Under the pieces are notes generated by a model. It ran no database searches and was not told the DNA's origin. It saw only the letters and a program-made list of their open reading frames with translations. Source: Robertkochia aurantiaca (GTDB lineage: Bacteria > Bacteroidota > Bacteroidia > Flavobacteriales > Flavobacteriaceae). From it: a stretch of DNA of 64,000 nucleotides. This document shows positions 19,000 to 28,269 of the stretch, piece after piece; within the stretch, counting starts at the first letter, position 1, and each line of letters opens with the position of its first letter. The position numbers were made by a program, and so were the translations under genes. The stretch is from NCBI RefSeq assembly GCF_020166495.1, contig NZ_JAINZS010000004.1, forward strand, positions 434,001-498,000, given 5' to 3'.

Positions 19000-20670
19000 T
19001 TATTTCGGCTCGGTATATAATACTTCCAGCCTGACCCTTTTGACATCCATCCCATTGCCAGGCACGCTACCAAAAAGAATCGTTCCCCGCGGATCGACAA
19101 CGCCGGCCTGAGCAGTAGAAACATCTGCTCCTTCAGCCGTTCTTGCGCGAACCACCGCTCCGTTGGAAATATTAGAAGTGAGAGAAAGTCCCAACCTTAC
19201 ATTAGTAGAATCGTTTCGAATAATATTATTCAGGTGTTCGGTGATTCTGAAACGATAACGTATTCCTGTTTCATCTTCCTCATTCTTTCTACCATCAAAT
19301 ATAGCATAACGGCGATCACCGCTTACATTACCTCCGACTAAATCAAAGGTATAATCTACCAATTGCCTCTGATTCTCAGCATCATACAGAAAAAGCCGGT
19401 CAGGAATATTCAAAGTGGCATTACCGGCAGTAGCCTCTTCGTCCAGGTAGAATATCAGGTTTGCTTCATTGATCAGCCAGTCTCCGGCGATGGCTTCTCC
19501 AAACACCTGCTCTATTGGCTGACCTCCGGTAATATCAATTTCAGCATAGGTCCCCGATCCACCGCGGAGGTATATTCTTTCAGGCTCCTGCTCACTGTTC
19601 AGAGCATTGACGATATCTTCAGGATAAGTCGATTCGTCGATATAATTTACGAGATTTCCTCCCATATTAAATCTGAAGGTATCTGTAACCGTATCTATAA
19701 AATCATCTGAAGTATCATCGGTGGTTCCGTTATTGCTATAATCATCATACTCATACTCCATCTCGACATAGGCAGATGGCGTATCAAGCAGCATAGCCAG
19801 ATTATTATCCGGTATCTCTACCGAAATAAAAATACCCCGGAAAAATTCAAGGAAATTATTGGCGTTGGAAAGCACCAGTTCTCCTTCATTATCAAGTATC
19901 TTTTCCTGGAAAATAGCCGGATCAAGCTCAACACGCAAACGAGGCGTAAGTACTTCTGAAGGCTGCTGGGACTCATCAACATCGGGAGTCTCAGGATTAT
20001 CTTCTCCTTCAAAGATCAGAATCTCCTCTTCCACTATACTCACCTGATCATCGAAAAGCAAGGTCGAAAGAAAGGGCGAAGGGTCTTCATCTGAAAAGTA
20101 ATCCTGCGCATCCTGGAAATTGGAAGAGGGGTCAAGGCTTCTTAAATATTTGGTGAATTCGTATACTTTAAGAGTGAAAGCCTGATTCCTGTTGCCAAAC
20201 ACAGAATCGACGCGGTAAGGAATGGGCTCATTCTCTTCCCGCTGAGTCGTGTCTTCAAGTGCCTCAGCAAAAAACGGAAGGTTCAGATACACCCTTGTAA
20301 CTCTTTCATTTTCCTGGATAATCGATGGGTCATTATTTCCCTCCGCAGTATCCTCACTGCTTTGAGAGAAGTTGCCAAAAATCGGGTTATAGGCGGGCAT
20401 GGTTAATTGTGCCGCAAAGGAAGTTCGATACCGCCCGAAGATAGGGTGTGTCAAATCTCCCAATTGATAAGAATTCAGTCCGTTGGTGCGCACAGCACTG
20501 AGATCTGAATTGGTAACCGATACTTCATAGGTCACATTACGGGTCTGAAAGTCGCCTCCCCCGATAAGGTCGGCTCCGATAACCCTGAAATCATCTTCAC
20601 AGGCATGAAAAAAAGCTGCACCACATAAAATCAGCAGCGCCTTAACAACATTACTCTTAAATATGTTCAT
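19000..20670 (-). CDS. DUF4270 lipoprotein
   Basis: A 556-residue exported protein, lipobox ending at C24 (FFHAC) followed by EDDF, an acidic surface-export-like signal. The domain start DFRVIGADLIGG and the YQLGDLTHPIFG segment match the Bacteroidota family DUF4270, whose function is not known. It lies 13 bases after the GT5-like gene and 41 bases before glmS, so the three are likely cotranscribed. The linkage to amino-sugar synthesis suggests an envelope role. I do not assign a function. Confidence 0.85.
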   Translation of the reverse strand: MNIFKSNVVKALLILCGAAFFHACEDDFRVIGADLIGGGDFQTRNVTYEVSVTNSDLSAVRTNGLNSYQLGDLTHPIFGRYRTSFAAQLTMPAYNPIFGNFSQSSEDTAEGNNDPSIIQENERVTRVYLNLPFFAEALEDTTQREENEPIPYRVDSVFGNRNQAFTLKVYEFTKYLRSLDPSSNFQDAQDYFSDEDPSPFLSTLLFDDQVSIVEEEILIFEGEDNPETPDVDESQQPSEVLTPRLRVELDPAIFQEKILDNEGELVLSNANNFLEFFRGIFISVEIPDNNLAMLLDTPSAYVEMEYEYDDYSNNGTTDDTSDDFIDTVTDTFRFNMGGNLVNYIDESTYPEDIVNALNSEQEPERIYLRGGSGTYAEIDITGGQPIEQVFGEAIAGDWLINEANLIFYLDEEATAGNATLNIPDRLFLYDAENQRQLVDYTFDLVGGNVSGDRRYAIFDGRKNEEDETGIRYRFRITEHLNNIIRNDSTNVRLGLSLTSNISNGAVVRARTAEGADVSTAQAGVVDPRGTILFGSVPGNGMDVKRVRLEVLYTEPK

Positions 20671-20683
20671 GATGATCAGTAGG

Positions 20684-21493
20684 TTAACTTAAAACTTTTT
20701 GCTCGTAGAATTCGTGGTAAGCCTCTTCGAACTCGTAAATAGACATATGGGGCAACACGGGTTTTGACAGCTTGTCGATATATTCCTTCAGCTCTTCATT
20801 CAAATCTTCGGAAGCAACAACCACCGCGTCAGAATGATCAACAGCCACCTTTATCAAATTCGGGTAAGTCGGGTTTTCCAAAGGTGCCACGGCCTCATGA
20901 TCGATACCGTCAAATTTGATCTTATCGATCATCTTCTCATCAAGGGAGCCTTTGAACCCTTTATTATAGACCGATGTCACGATCTTACTATCTGCAAACA
21001 GAGGTTCGTCAGAATAATATCTTCTCAGATATAATGGAAACAAGGAAGCCATCCATCCATGCACATGAATGATATCAGGGCTCCAATTCAATTTTTTGAC
21101 AGTCTCTACCACTCCTTTGGCAAAGAAAATAGCTCTCTCGTCATTATCGGGAAAAAGATTCCCGTCTTCGTCAGTGAAGGTCGCCTTGCGTTTAAAATAC
21201 TCTTCATTATCGATGAAATATACCTGGATCCTCTCTTTGGGAATGGAAGCCACCTTGATGATCAGAGGCATATCCATATCATTGATTACCAGGTTCATTC
21301 CAGAAAGACGAATTACTTCGTGAAGTTGGTGTCGACGCTCATTGATATTCCCGAAACGAGGCATAAAGATTCGTATTTGTCCCCCCCTGTCATTCACCAT
21401 TCGCGGGCTTTCGTAGGCCATAGATGACACTTCATTCTCCGGCAAATAAGGGATCATTTCAGAAGCGACAAATAATACTCTTTTGTCTGTCAT
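20684..21493 (-). CDS. Glycogen/starch synthase-like protein, N-terminal GT5 domain only
   Basis: A 269-residue protein resembling the N-terminal Rossmann half of GT5 glycogen synthases: VLFVASEMIPYLP at the start, NDRGGQIRIFMPRFGNI, and PDIIHVHGWMASLFPLYLRR. The C-terminal half that carries most of the ADP-glucose site is absent, since the frame ends at 21493 to 20684 without a second domain and the next gene follows at once. The usual KxGGL loop is replaced near residue 20. It may be a non-catalytic or partner-dependent protein. It opens the unit with DUF4270 and glmS and is divergent from panC. Confidence 0.8.
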   Translation of the reverse strand: MTDKRVLFVASEMIPYLPENEVSSMAYESPRMVNDRGGQIRIFMPRFGNINERRHQLHEVIRLSGMNLVINDMDMPLIIKVASIPKERIQVYFIDNEEYFKRKATFTDEDGNLFPDNDERAIFFAKGVVETVKKLNWSPDIIHVHGWMASLFPLYLRRYYSDEPLFADSKIVTSVYNKGFKGSLDEKMIDKIKFDGIDHEAVAPLENPTYPNLIKVAVDHSDAVVVASEDLNEELKEYIDKLSKPVLPHMSIYEFEEAYHEFYEQKVLS

Positions 21494-21534
21494 AAAATCA
21501 ATTTGTTTCTTTTACACATTAGGTCTAAAGCATG

Positions 21535-21542
21535 CAAAATTA
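21535..21542 (-). promoter_or_regulatory. Probable promoter of the GT5-like/DUF4270/glmS unit
   Basis: Minus strand reads TAATTTTG, an exact TAnnTTTG match, about 42 bases before the start of the GT5-like gene, in the divergent region shared with panC. Confidence 0.4.
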
Positions 21543-21573
21543 CAAAAAATATGCCTAATTAGTTTAAAATATA

Positions 21574-21581
21574 TAGCTTTG
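21574..21581 (+). promoter_or_regulatory. Probable panC promoter -7 element
   Basis: TAGCTTTG matches TAnnTTTG and sits 21 bases before the panC ATG. Together with the minus-strand box at 21535 it makes a divergent promoter pair in about 109 bases. Confidence 0.5.
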
Positions 21582-21602
21582 CACGCTGTTAATTTTTACT
21601 AA

Positions 21603-22451
21603 ATGTTTGTTTTCAAGCATAAAAACGACCTGATTTCACATCTGGACAAAGAACGATCTTCGGGTCATTCCATAGCCCTGGTTCCCACCATGGGTGCCTT
21701 GCATGAAGGACATCTTTCTTTGATCAAAAGAGCCCTCTCAGAATGCGACCGTGCGGTGGTAAGCATATTTGTTAACCCCACCCAATTCGACAATCCTGAA
21801 GACCTCGAAAAATATCCGCAGAACCTGGAAAGCGACCTGGCTTCCCTGCAGGACCTGAGCGACGAGATTATCGTCTTCACACCCTCTGCTTCAGAGATGT
21901 ACAATACCGATGTTAAGGCCCAGGCCTTCGATTTCGACGGTCTCGAGCACCAGATGGAGGGGAAGTTCAGAAAAGGCCATTTTGACGGGGTTGGCACCAT
22001 AGTAGGGAAATTACTCGAACTGATCGAACCGGACCGGGCGTTTTTCGGTGAGAAGGATTTTCAACAGCTGCAGATCATCAAAAAGCTGGTCGAAAAACAG
22101 CAACTACCGGTTACCATAGTTGGCTGCCCTATTTCCAGGGAAGAAAACGGACTTGCAAGGAGTTCAAGAAATGAACGACTAAGTCCCGAGCAACGCGATC
22201 AGGCGGCTTTTATTTACAAAAGCCTTAGGGAAGCGCGTGAAAAGATCAAGACAGAAAACGCTGATTCTGTGATAGATTGGATTGAAAAATCGTTTAAAAG
22301 TCATCCTTTTCTAAACCTGGAATACGCTGAGATCGCTGACGAAAATACCCTGAAACCTGTTAAGGAACTGGAAAAAAATAAAAATTACAGGCTCTTTATT
22401 GCAGTATACGCAAATGATGTTCGCCTGATAGACAACATAGCTCTAAATTAA
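21603..22451 (+). CDS. panC: Pantoate-beta-alanine ligase
   Basis: A 282-residue enzyme joining pantoate and beta-alanine with ATP to give pantothenate. VPTMGALHEGHLSLI carries the HxGH nucleotide motif, FGEKDFQQLQ and ENGLARSSRNERLSP are the other signatures. Length is normal. It is followed by panD after 12 bases, so the beta-alanine supplier and user are made together. Confidence 0.97.
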   Translation: MFVFKHKNDLISHLDKERSSGHSIALVPTMGALHEGHLSLIKRALSECDRAVVSIFVNPTQFDNPEDLEKYPQNLESDLASLQDLSDEIIVFTPSASEMYNTDVKAQAFDFDGLEHQMEGKFRKGHFDGVGTIVGKLLELIEPDRAFFGEKDFQQLQIIKKLVEKQQLPVTIVGCPISREENGLARSSRNERLSPEQRDQAAFIYKSLREAREKIKTENADSVIDWIEKSFKSHPFLNLEYAEIADENTLKPVKELEKNKNYRLFIAVYANDVRLIDNIALN

Positions 22452-22463
22452 TAACTTTGTACC

Positions 22464-22814
22464 ATGCAAATTGAAGTTGTAAAGTCTAAAATTCACCGTG
22501 TTACAGTAACCGGAGCAGACTTAAATTACATTGGAAGTGTGACTATTGACGAGGCTCTTATGGAAGCCTCCAATATCATCGAAGGAGAGAAAGTACAAAT
22601 CGTTAATATCAACAACGGCGAAAGACTTGAAACCTATGCCATAAAAGGTAAAAAGAACAGCGGTGAGATCACCCTGAACGGTCCTGCAGCAAGAAAGGTT
22701 CAAAGAGGAGACGTAGTTATCATCATCTCTTATGCCTTACTTGACTTTGAGGAAGCTAAAGAATTCAAACCGTCACTGATCTTTCCCGACGAATCTACCA
22801 ATACCCTGAAATAG
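22464..22814 (+). CDS. panD: Aspartate 1-decarboxylase precursor
   Basis: A 116-residue pyruvoyl-dependent enzyme making beta-alanine from aspartate. The self-cleavage site is G24-S25 in [10 protein letters not shown], exactly where the family cuts to give the pyruvoyl group. K9 (VKSKIHR) and the [11 protein letters not shown] region are conserved. It lies between panC and the flippase-like gene with short gaps. Confidence 0.97.
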   Translation: MQIEVVKSKIHRVTVTGADLNYIGSVTIDEALMEASNIIEGEKVQIVNINNGERLETYAIKGKKNSGEITLNGPAARKVQRGDVVIIISYALLDFEEAKEFKPSLIFPDESTNTLK

Positions 22815-22816
22815 CC

Positions 22817-23782
22817 TTGAAAGGGAATGCTGCCAGGATCCTGAAACTAATACTCCCGCTTATGCTGGGAGTATTTCTGATCTGGTATACCTATCACAAC
22901 ACCTCAGCAACAGATCGTGCCAACATCCTGGAAGCTATCAGAAATGCCGATTATTTCTGGGTGATCATCTCTGTGCTAATGGGTTCGCTTAGCCATGTTT
23001 CAAGAGCCATGCGTTGGAACCTTTTGTTACAGCCCATGGGGTATAGCCCCAGGTTCTGGAACAATTTTATGGCCATACTTGCAGGGTACCTGGCGAACCT
23101 CGGTATCCCACGCTCCGGAGAAGTGCTTAGAGCAACTACCATTTCCGGATATGAGCAAATTCCCTTTGAAAAAAGTTTTGGCACTATCGTGGCCGAAAGA
23201 ATCGTAGATATGATCATGCTCCTGTTGGTGGTGGTCATTGCAGCCATACTGCAAACCGATATCATTTTAGAGTTTCTCACTGCCCGGAATTATTCACTGA
23301 ACAACCTTCTGCTGGCATTGCTGGCTGTCACTGTCTCGGGCATACTCTTCCTTTATGTGGTCAGAAATTCTGATCATAAACTTTTTAAAAGGATCAGGGT
23401 GTTCATTAGCGGCCTCTGGGAAGGGCTGACCAGCATCTTCAAAATGAAGAGAAAAGGGCTGTTCCTGCTACATACCCTGCTGATCTGGGGTCTCTATATA
23501 GGTATGTTCATCGTGATCAAATACAGTATTCCTGAAACCCGGGACGCAGGTATGAGCGCAATTATTGTAGCTTTTGTCGCCGGTGCATTTGCCATGAGCG
23601 CCACTAACGGGGGTATAGGTGTTTACCCCATTGCTGTAGCAAAAGTGCTTACCCTGTACGGAATTCCCGCCGCTGCAGGTGATGCTTTCGGATGGATCAT
23701 GTGGACCTCACAAACATTAATGGTCATCATTTTCGGCGGATTATCATTCTTCCTTTTACCCCTATACAATAAGAGGAAATAA
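22817..23782 (+). CDS. Lysylphosphatidylglycerol synthase-type flippase-like membrane protein
   Basis: A 321-residue integral membrane protein with about eight hydrophobic segments, of the family of the N-terminal flippase domain of MprF (UPF0104). SHVSRAMRWNLLLQPMG, GYLANLGIPRSGEVLRA and the pattern SATNGGIGVYPIAVAKVL are family marks. It lacks the lysyl-transfer domain. The start is probably TTG at 22817, two bases after the panD stop; the first in-frame ATG (22862) would cut into the first membrane segment. Relatives move lipids across the inner membrane, but the substrate here is unknown. Confidence 0.82.
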   Translation: MKGNAARILKLILPLMLGVFLIWYTYHNTSATDRANILEAIRNADYFWVIISVLMGSLSHVSRAMRWNLLLQPMGYSPRFWNNFMAILAGYLANLGIPRSGEVLRATTISGYEQIPFEKSFGTIVAERIVDMIMLLLVVVIAAILQTDIILEFLTARNYSLNNLLLALLAVTVSGILFLYVVRNSDHKLFKRIRVFISGLWEGLTSIFKMKRKGLFLLHTLLIWGLYIGMFIVIKYSIPETRDAGMSAIIVAFVAGAFAMSATNGGIGVYPIAVAKVLTLYGIPAAAGDAFGWIMWTSQTLMVIIFGGLSFFLLPLYNKRK

Positions 23783-23816
23783 TTCTTTATCTTAAGACCC
23801 CATAAACCGATCACCT

Positions 23817-24959
23817 ATGAAAAATTTTGCTATTGTTCTGCTGGGACTATTGTTCTGTATTCCAGCTGCTTCACAAAAGACCACCACGACCATCCATTCA
23901 TTCAAACTTGACGATCAAAGAAAAATTCACATCTATACTCCGGAAGACTACGACCAAGAGAAAGAGTATCCGCTGCTGGTTGTTTTAGACGGCGATGTGC
24001 TTTTTGATCTCGTGACCGCCAATGTAAAATACTATACCGGCTTAGACGAGATGCCCGGAAGCATCGTCGTGGGTATCGAACAGAAAGGCACGCGCTATGA
24101 AGACACATTTTATAGCGATGAAAACGGAATGCCTGATAAAACCGGCAACCAGTTCTTTGAATTCATAGGTATGGAACTCATTCCCTATATGGAGAAAAAC
24201 TACAAACTGGCAAACTTCAAAGGCATTATCGGGCACGGTTCTACAGCCAACTACCTGAATTATTTCCTCTTTAAAAAGAGTCCTCTTTTTGACGCCTATA
24301 TCAGCCTTTCACCTTCGCTGGCTCCCAATATGGAACAAAATATCCCGGGCCGAATGACGGGTATAGAAAAGATGCGTTTTTACTACCTGGCAACCTCAGC
24401 CAATGACGACAAGGAAAACAACAGGCGTATCAACATCCTGCATAACAATCTAAATCAGATCAAGAACGAAAATTTGTATTACTACTTCGGTAATTTCGAA
24501 ACCGGGAATCACTATTCTGTCGCCTCCTATGCCATTCCCCAGGCCATGGATCAGATCTTCAAGATCTACAAACCAATCAGTATAGAAGAATATAAAGAAC
24601 AGGTTTTAACTTACGACGGTCCGCCACACCAGTATCTACTCGACAAATACACCACTATCGAGAATCTTTTCGGTTTTAAAAAGCCGGTTACCCTGAATGA
24701 TTTCATGGCTATCTATGCTGCCGTAAAGAAAAAGGAAGATTACGAATCACTAAATGAGCTGAGCGAGATCGCCAAGGAAGAATATCCCAACACCATGCTG
24801 GGTTTTTATCTGGAAGCAGAATACCTCGAGCAAATGGGGGAGCCTAAAAAAGCTATGCGCACCTATGAAAAAGCCTTTGGTATGAAGGAGATCGATTTCC
24901 TCACCAAAGATCATGCTCTTGAAAAAATAGACCGAATCAAGGCTGATTTCGGCTGGTAA
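23817..24959 (+). CDS. Alpha/beta-hydrolase-fold esterase-like protein
   Basis: A 380-residue exported protein (signal peptide to about residue 19) with the putative esterase (esterase D) fold at residues 25-255 and a helical, TPR-like tail at 300-380. YPLLVVLDGD and GSIVVGIEQKGTRYEDTFY fit the family. At the nucleophile elbow the sequence is IIGHGSTANY: the position of the catalytic Ser in GHSxGG is G141, with S142 next to it. NHYSV with H232 resembles the catalytic His region. It may be a non-catalytic binding protein or use the shifted serine. It stands just before radA. Confidence 0.75.
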   Translation: MKNFAIVLLGLLFCIPAASQKTTTTIHSFKLDDQRKIHIYTPEDYDQEKEYPLLVVLDGDVLFDLVTANVKYYTGLDEMPGSIVVGIEQKGTRYEDTFYSDENGMPDKTGNQFFEFIGMELIPYMEKNYKLANFKGIIGHGSTANYLNYFLFKKSPLFDAYISLSPSLAPNMEQNIPGRMTGIEKMRFYYLATSANDDKENNRRINILHNNLNQIKNENLYYYFGNFETGNHYSVASYAIPQAMDQIFKIYKPISIEEYKEQVLTYDGPPHQYLLDKYTTIENLFGFKKPVTLNDFMAIYAAVKKKEDYESLNELSEIAKEEYPNTMLGFYLEAEYLEQMGEPKKAMRTYEKAFGMKEIDFLTKDHALEKIDRIKADFGW

Positions 24960-24974
24960 AAATTTATTGAATAC

Positions 24975-26336
24975 ATGGCCAAGACCAAAACCGCGTTTTA
25001 CTGTCAGAACTGCGGAACCCAATATGCCAAGTGGCAAGGACAATGTTCTTCCTGTAAAGAATGGAATACCATCGTTGAGGAAGTTGTTCAAAAGGAAGAG
25101 AAAAAACCCTGGAAAGAGGAAAGTTCAGGAAAAACAGCCAAAGTTCGTCCGTTAAAGATCAAAGACATCGACAGTTCGGGTGAAAAACGCATCAGAACTG
25201 GAAATGCAGAATTCGACCGTGTGCTGGGCGGAGGCCTTGTTCCGGGATCCATGACGCTCTTAGGAGGGGAACCCGGTATCGGGAAAAGCACCCTGCTTCT
25301 TCAGATAGCCCTTCAATTACCCCTTTCCACTCTCTATGTCTCAGGCGAAGAAAGCCAGAAGCAGATCAAGATGCGAGCAGACAGGATCTTTGCAGACAGC
25401 GAGAATTGCCTGGTGCTAACAGAGACCAAAACCCAGCAGATCTTTAAGCAAATTAGCGCTGTACAGCCTGACATCGTAGTGATCGACTCTATTCAAACCC
25501 TGCAAACCGAATACGTCGAGTCATCGGCAGGAAGCATCTCACAAATTCGGGAATGCACTTCAGAATTCATCAAATTCGCCAAGGAGACCGGGGTGCCGGT
25601 GATCCTTATCGGACATATCACCAAAGAAGGCCATATAGCAGGTCCGAAGATACTCGAACACATGGTCGATACCGTGTTGCAGTTTGAAGGAGACAGAAAC
25701 TATGTCTACCGTATTCTAAGAGCCCTGAAGAACCGTTTCGGTTCCACCGCCGAACTGGGCATCTACGAAATGATCGGCAGCGGGCTTCGGGAGGTCAGCA
25801 ACCCCTCAGAGATCTTATTGTCTAAATCTGAAGAGGAACTCAGTGGTACGGCCATCGCCTCCACCCTGGAGGGCATGCGACCCCTCATGATCGAAATACA
25901 GGCCCTTGTAAGTACGGCGGTCTATGGAACTCCTCAAAGAAGCTGTACCGGTTTCAACAGCAAAAGACTCAATATGCTGCTGGCGGTTCTCGAGAAAAGA
26001 GCCGGTTTCAGACTGGGTGCAAAAGATGTATTCCTGAATATTACCGGAGGGATCAATGTCGACGACCCTGCCATTGACCTGGCAGTGGTAGCTGCGGTGC
26101 TTTCATCTAATGAAGACACTCCCATTCCACGTGATATCTGCTTTGCCGGGGAGGTCGGGCTGGCAGGAGAAATTCGTCCGGTGCAACGTATCGACCAACG
26201 GATCAGTGAATCTGAAAAGCTCGGATTCTCAACGATCATCATTTCCAAACAAAGCAAGGTTAGTCTGAACAAACCGGGTATCAATATTCGCAAGGTCTCC
26301 CGTATAGAAGATGTCGTTCACTATCTTTTTGAATAA
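24975..26336 (+). CDS. radA: DNA repair protein RadA
   Basis: A 453-residue RecA-like branch-migration helicase. A four-cysteine zinc finger is formed by C10, C13, C24 and C27, Walker A is GGEPGIGKST at 97-106, the family motif KNRFGST follows, and the C-terminal Lon-like domain contains DVFLNITGGINVDDPAIDLA. RadA processes recombination intermediates with RecA. It begins 15 bases after the esterase-like gene and converges on the aldo/keto reductase with eight bases between. Confidence 0.97.
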   Translation: MAKTKTAFYCQNCGTQYAKWQGQCSSCKEWNTIVEEVVQKEEKKPWKEESSGKTAKVRPLKIKDIDSSGEKRIRTGNAEFDRVLGGGLVPGSMTLLGGEPGIGKSTLLLQIALQLPLSTLYVSGEESQKQIKMRADRIFADSENCLVLTETKTQQIFKQISAVQPDIVVIDSIQTLQTEYVESSAGSISQIRECTSEFIKFAKETGVPVILIGHITKEGHIAGPKILEHMVDTVLQFEGDRNYVYRILRALKNRFGSTAELGIYEMIGSGLREVSNPSEILLSKSEEELSGTAIASTLEGMRPLMIEIQALVSTAVYGTPQRSCTGFNSKRLNMLLAVLEKRAGFRLGAKDVFLNITGGINVDDPAIDLAVVAAVLSSNEDTPIPRDICFAGEVGLAGEIRPVQRIDQRISESEKLGFSTIIISKQSKVSLNKPGINIRKVSRIEDVVHYLFE

Positions 26337-26344
26337 GTACCGGA

Positions 26345-27382
26345 TCAGGGAGCCGGATTTGGAATCTCGTTATGAATCACACTTATCTCCTTAAGAATTT
26401 CAGGATCTAACTCTATATCTATACTAGCTATATTTTCCTTTAGTTGTTCCATCGAGGTGGCTCCAATGATATTGCTGGTCATAAAAGGTTGTTGATTGAC
26501 AAAGGCCAAAGCAAGGTGAGTCAGGGAAAGTCCATGTTCCCTTGCCAGCTTATCATAGCGCTCTGTAGCCGCCACGCCCTGAGGTTTGCTGTAACGATTG
26601 TAATTAGGGAAAAGCTTGATACGTGATCCTTCCGGCATTCTCCCTCCCAGGTATTTTCCGCTGAGCGTCCCGAATCCAAGAGGTGAGTAAGCCAGCAAAC
26701 CGATATTCTCTCTCATGGCTACCTCAGCATTACCCGTTTCAAACAACCTGTTTAACAGGTTATAGGGATTCTGAATGGTGATCATTCTCGGTAAATCATG
26801 ATTCCTGCTTTCCTCAAGGAATCTCATCACGCCCCATGGATTTTCATTCGACAGCCCCACATGTCTGATCTTCCCGGCCTTTACCAATTCCTGCAGACTC
26901 TCTAGAACGCTCCTGAAATTATCATTCCAGCTCTCTTCCGGATCGTGAACATAGCCTCGCTGCCCAAAATAATTTGTATTTCTTTCCGGCCAGTGTAATT
27001 GATACAGGTCGATATAATCTGTCTGCATTCTTTGCAGGCTTTTATCTACAGCATCGAAAAGTTCTTCCCGTTTAAAGCCACCTGTTCTTATATGCTTTGT
27101 CATGGGAGCAGGACCTGCGATCTTCGAGGCGAGGATAATATCTTTTCGCTTTCCTGTCTTTTTGAACCAGCTTCCTATGATTCGTTCTGTCTCTCCCTGG
27201 GTTTCAGCCCGTGCAGGAACAGGGTATAATTCTGCCGTATCAAAAAAATTGATTCCCTGATCCACAGCATAATCCATCTGTTGATGACCTTCCTCCTCAT
27301 TATTCTGCTGTCCCCAGGTCATGGTTCCAAGACAGATCTTGCTTACAGATATATCAGTATGTGGTAATTTCGTGTATTTCAT
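26345..27382 (-). CDS. NADP(H)-dependent aldo/keto reductase, Tas-like
   Basis: A 345-residue TIM-barrel oxidoreductase. INFFDTAELYPVPARAETQG contains the catalytic Asp and Tyr, ILASKI the Lys and IDLYQLHWPERNTNYFG the His; the last segment and the length are close to E. coli Tas. C-terminal SNIIGATSMEQLKENI is the coenzyme-binding end. The substrate is unknown. It begins 15 bases after the exonuclease III stop on the same strand. Confidence 0.9.
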   Translation of the reverse strand: MKYTKLPHTDISVSKICLGTMTWGQQNNEEEGHQQMDYAVDQGINFFDTAELYPVPARAETQGETERIIGSWFKKTGKRKDIILASKIAGPAPMTKHIRTGGFKREELFDAVDKSLQRMQTDYIDLYQLHWPERNTNYFGQRGYVHDPEESWNDNFRSVLESLQELVKAGKIRHVGLSNENPWGVMRFLEESRNHDLPRMITIQNPYNLLNRLFETGNAEVAMRENIGLLAYSPLGFGTLSGKYLGGRMPEGSRIKLFPNYNRYSKPQGVAATERYDKLAREHGLSLTHLALAFVNQQPFMTSNIIGATSMEQLKENIASIDIELDPEILKEISVIHNEIPNPAP

Positions 27383-27397
27383 ATTTCAATTATGCGT

Positions 27398-28159
27398 TTA
27401 ATCTAACTCCACTAAAACGGGACAATGATCACTGTGTCTGGCCTCAGGCATCATAACGGCCCTGCTAAGGCGATCTTTGAGAGAATCGGCGACCAGATTA
27501 TAATCGATGCGCCATCCTTTATTATTATTGCGGGCATTAGCTCTGTAACTCCACCATGAATACTGGTGAGGTTCCTCATTAAAGAACCTGAAGCTATCGA
27601 CAAAACCACTCTTTATAAAATCATCGAGCCATGCTCTCTCTTCCGGCAGGAAACCAGAAACCTTTGCATTTCTAACCGGGTCGTGAATATCGATAGCCCT
27701 GTGACAGATATTATAGTCACCCGAGATGATCAGATTGGGCACTTCCTGCTTAAGAGCGTCTATGTAATCCCTGAAATCATCCATATAACTGAACTTACGA
27801 TCCAGTCTTTCGATATTGGTACCTGAAGGCAAATACATACTCATCACAGAGACATCATCAAAATCGGCCCTGATGTTTCTCCCTTCCTCATCCATATAAC
27901 CGATCCCTGTGCCATACACTACACGATCAGGCTCTGTCTTTGAAAGAATAGCCACCCCACTATACCCTTTTTTCTCTGCGCTGTACCAGTAATGATACGG
28001 GTACCCGGCCTCCTCAAAGATATTCAGATCCAGCTGTTCAGGCCTGGCTTTGGTTTCCTGGATACATACCACATCAGGAGATGCGGCTTCCAGCCATTCA
28101 ATAAAGCCCTTTCTAACCGCTGCTCTTATTCCGTTTACATTGTAGGAGATTATTTTCAT
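27398..28159 (-). CDS. xth: Exodeoxyribonuclease III
   Basis: A 253-residue AP endonuclease/3'-5' exonuclease of the ExoIII family for base-excision repair. ISYNVNGIRAAVRKGF, the catalytic Glu in CIQETKA, SGDYNICHRAIDI, and HSDHCPVLVEL are all present. I use the ATG at 28159, which puts MKIISYNVNG at the N-terminus as in relatives; the frame can extend three codons to a TTG at 28168. Confidence 0.95.
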   Translation of the reverse strand: MKIISYNVNGIRAAVRKGFIEWLEAASPDVVCIQETKARPEQLDLNIFEEAGYPYHYWYSAEKKGYSGVAILSKTEPDRVVYGTGIGYMDEEGRNIRADFDDVSVMSMYLPSGTNIERLDRKFSYMDDFRDYIDALKQEVPNLIISGDYNICHRAIDIHDPVRNAKVSGFLPEERAWLDDFIKSGFVDSFRFFNEEPHQYSWWSYRANARNNNKGWRIDYNLVADSLKDRLSRAVMMPEARHSDHCPVLVELD

Positions 28160-28257
28160 AGCAATCAAGATTGAGTTCGCTAAAATAAGGATTATTAATG
28201 GCTTTCCCCACAGCCATCAACACCCCTGCGCCCCACAGGCTTTGAATTAAATATGTG

Positions 28258-28265
28258 TATTTTTA
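28258..28265 (+). promoter_or_regulatory. Possible promoter element directly before the TonB receptor start
   Basis: TATTTTTA resembles TAnnTTTG with the last base changed and ends four bases before the ATG at 28270. This is the same spacing as at bioF and glyS. Weak evidence on its own. Confidence 0.25.
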
Positions 28266-28269
28266 TCTC

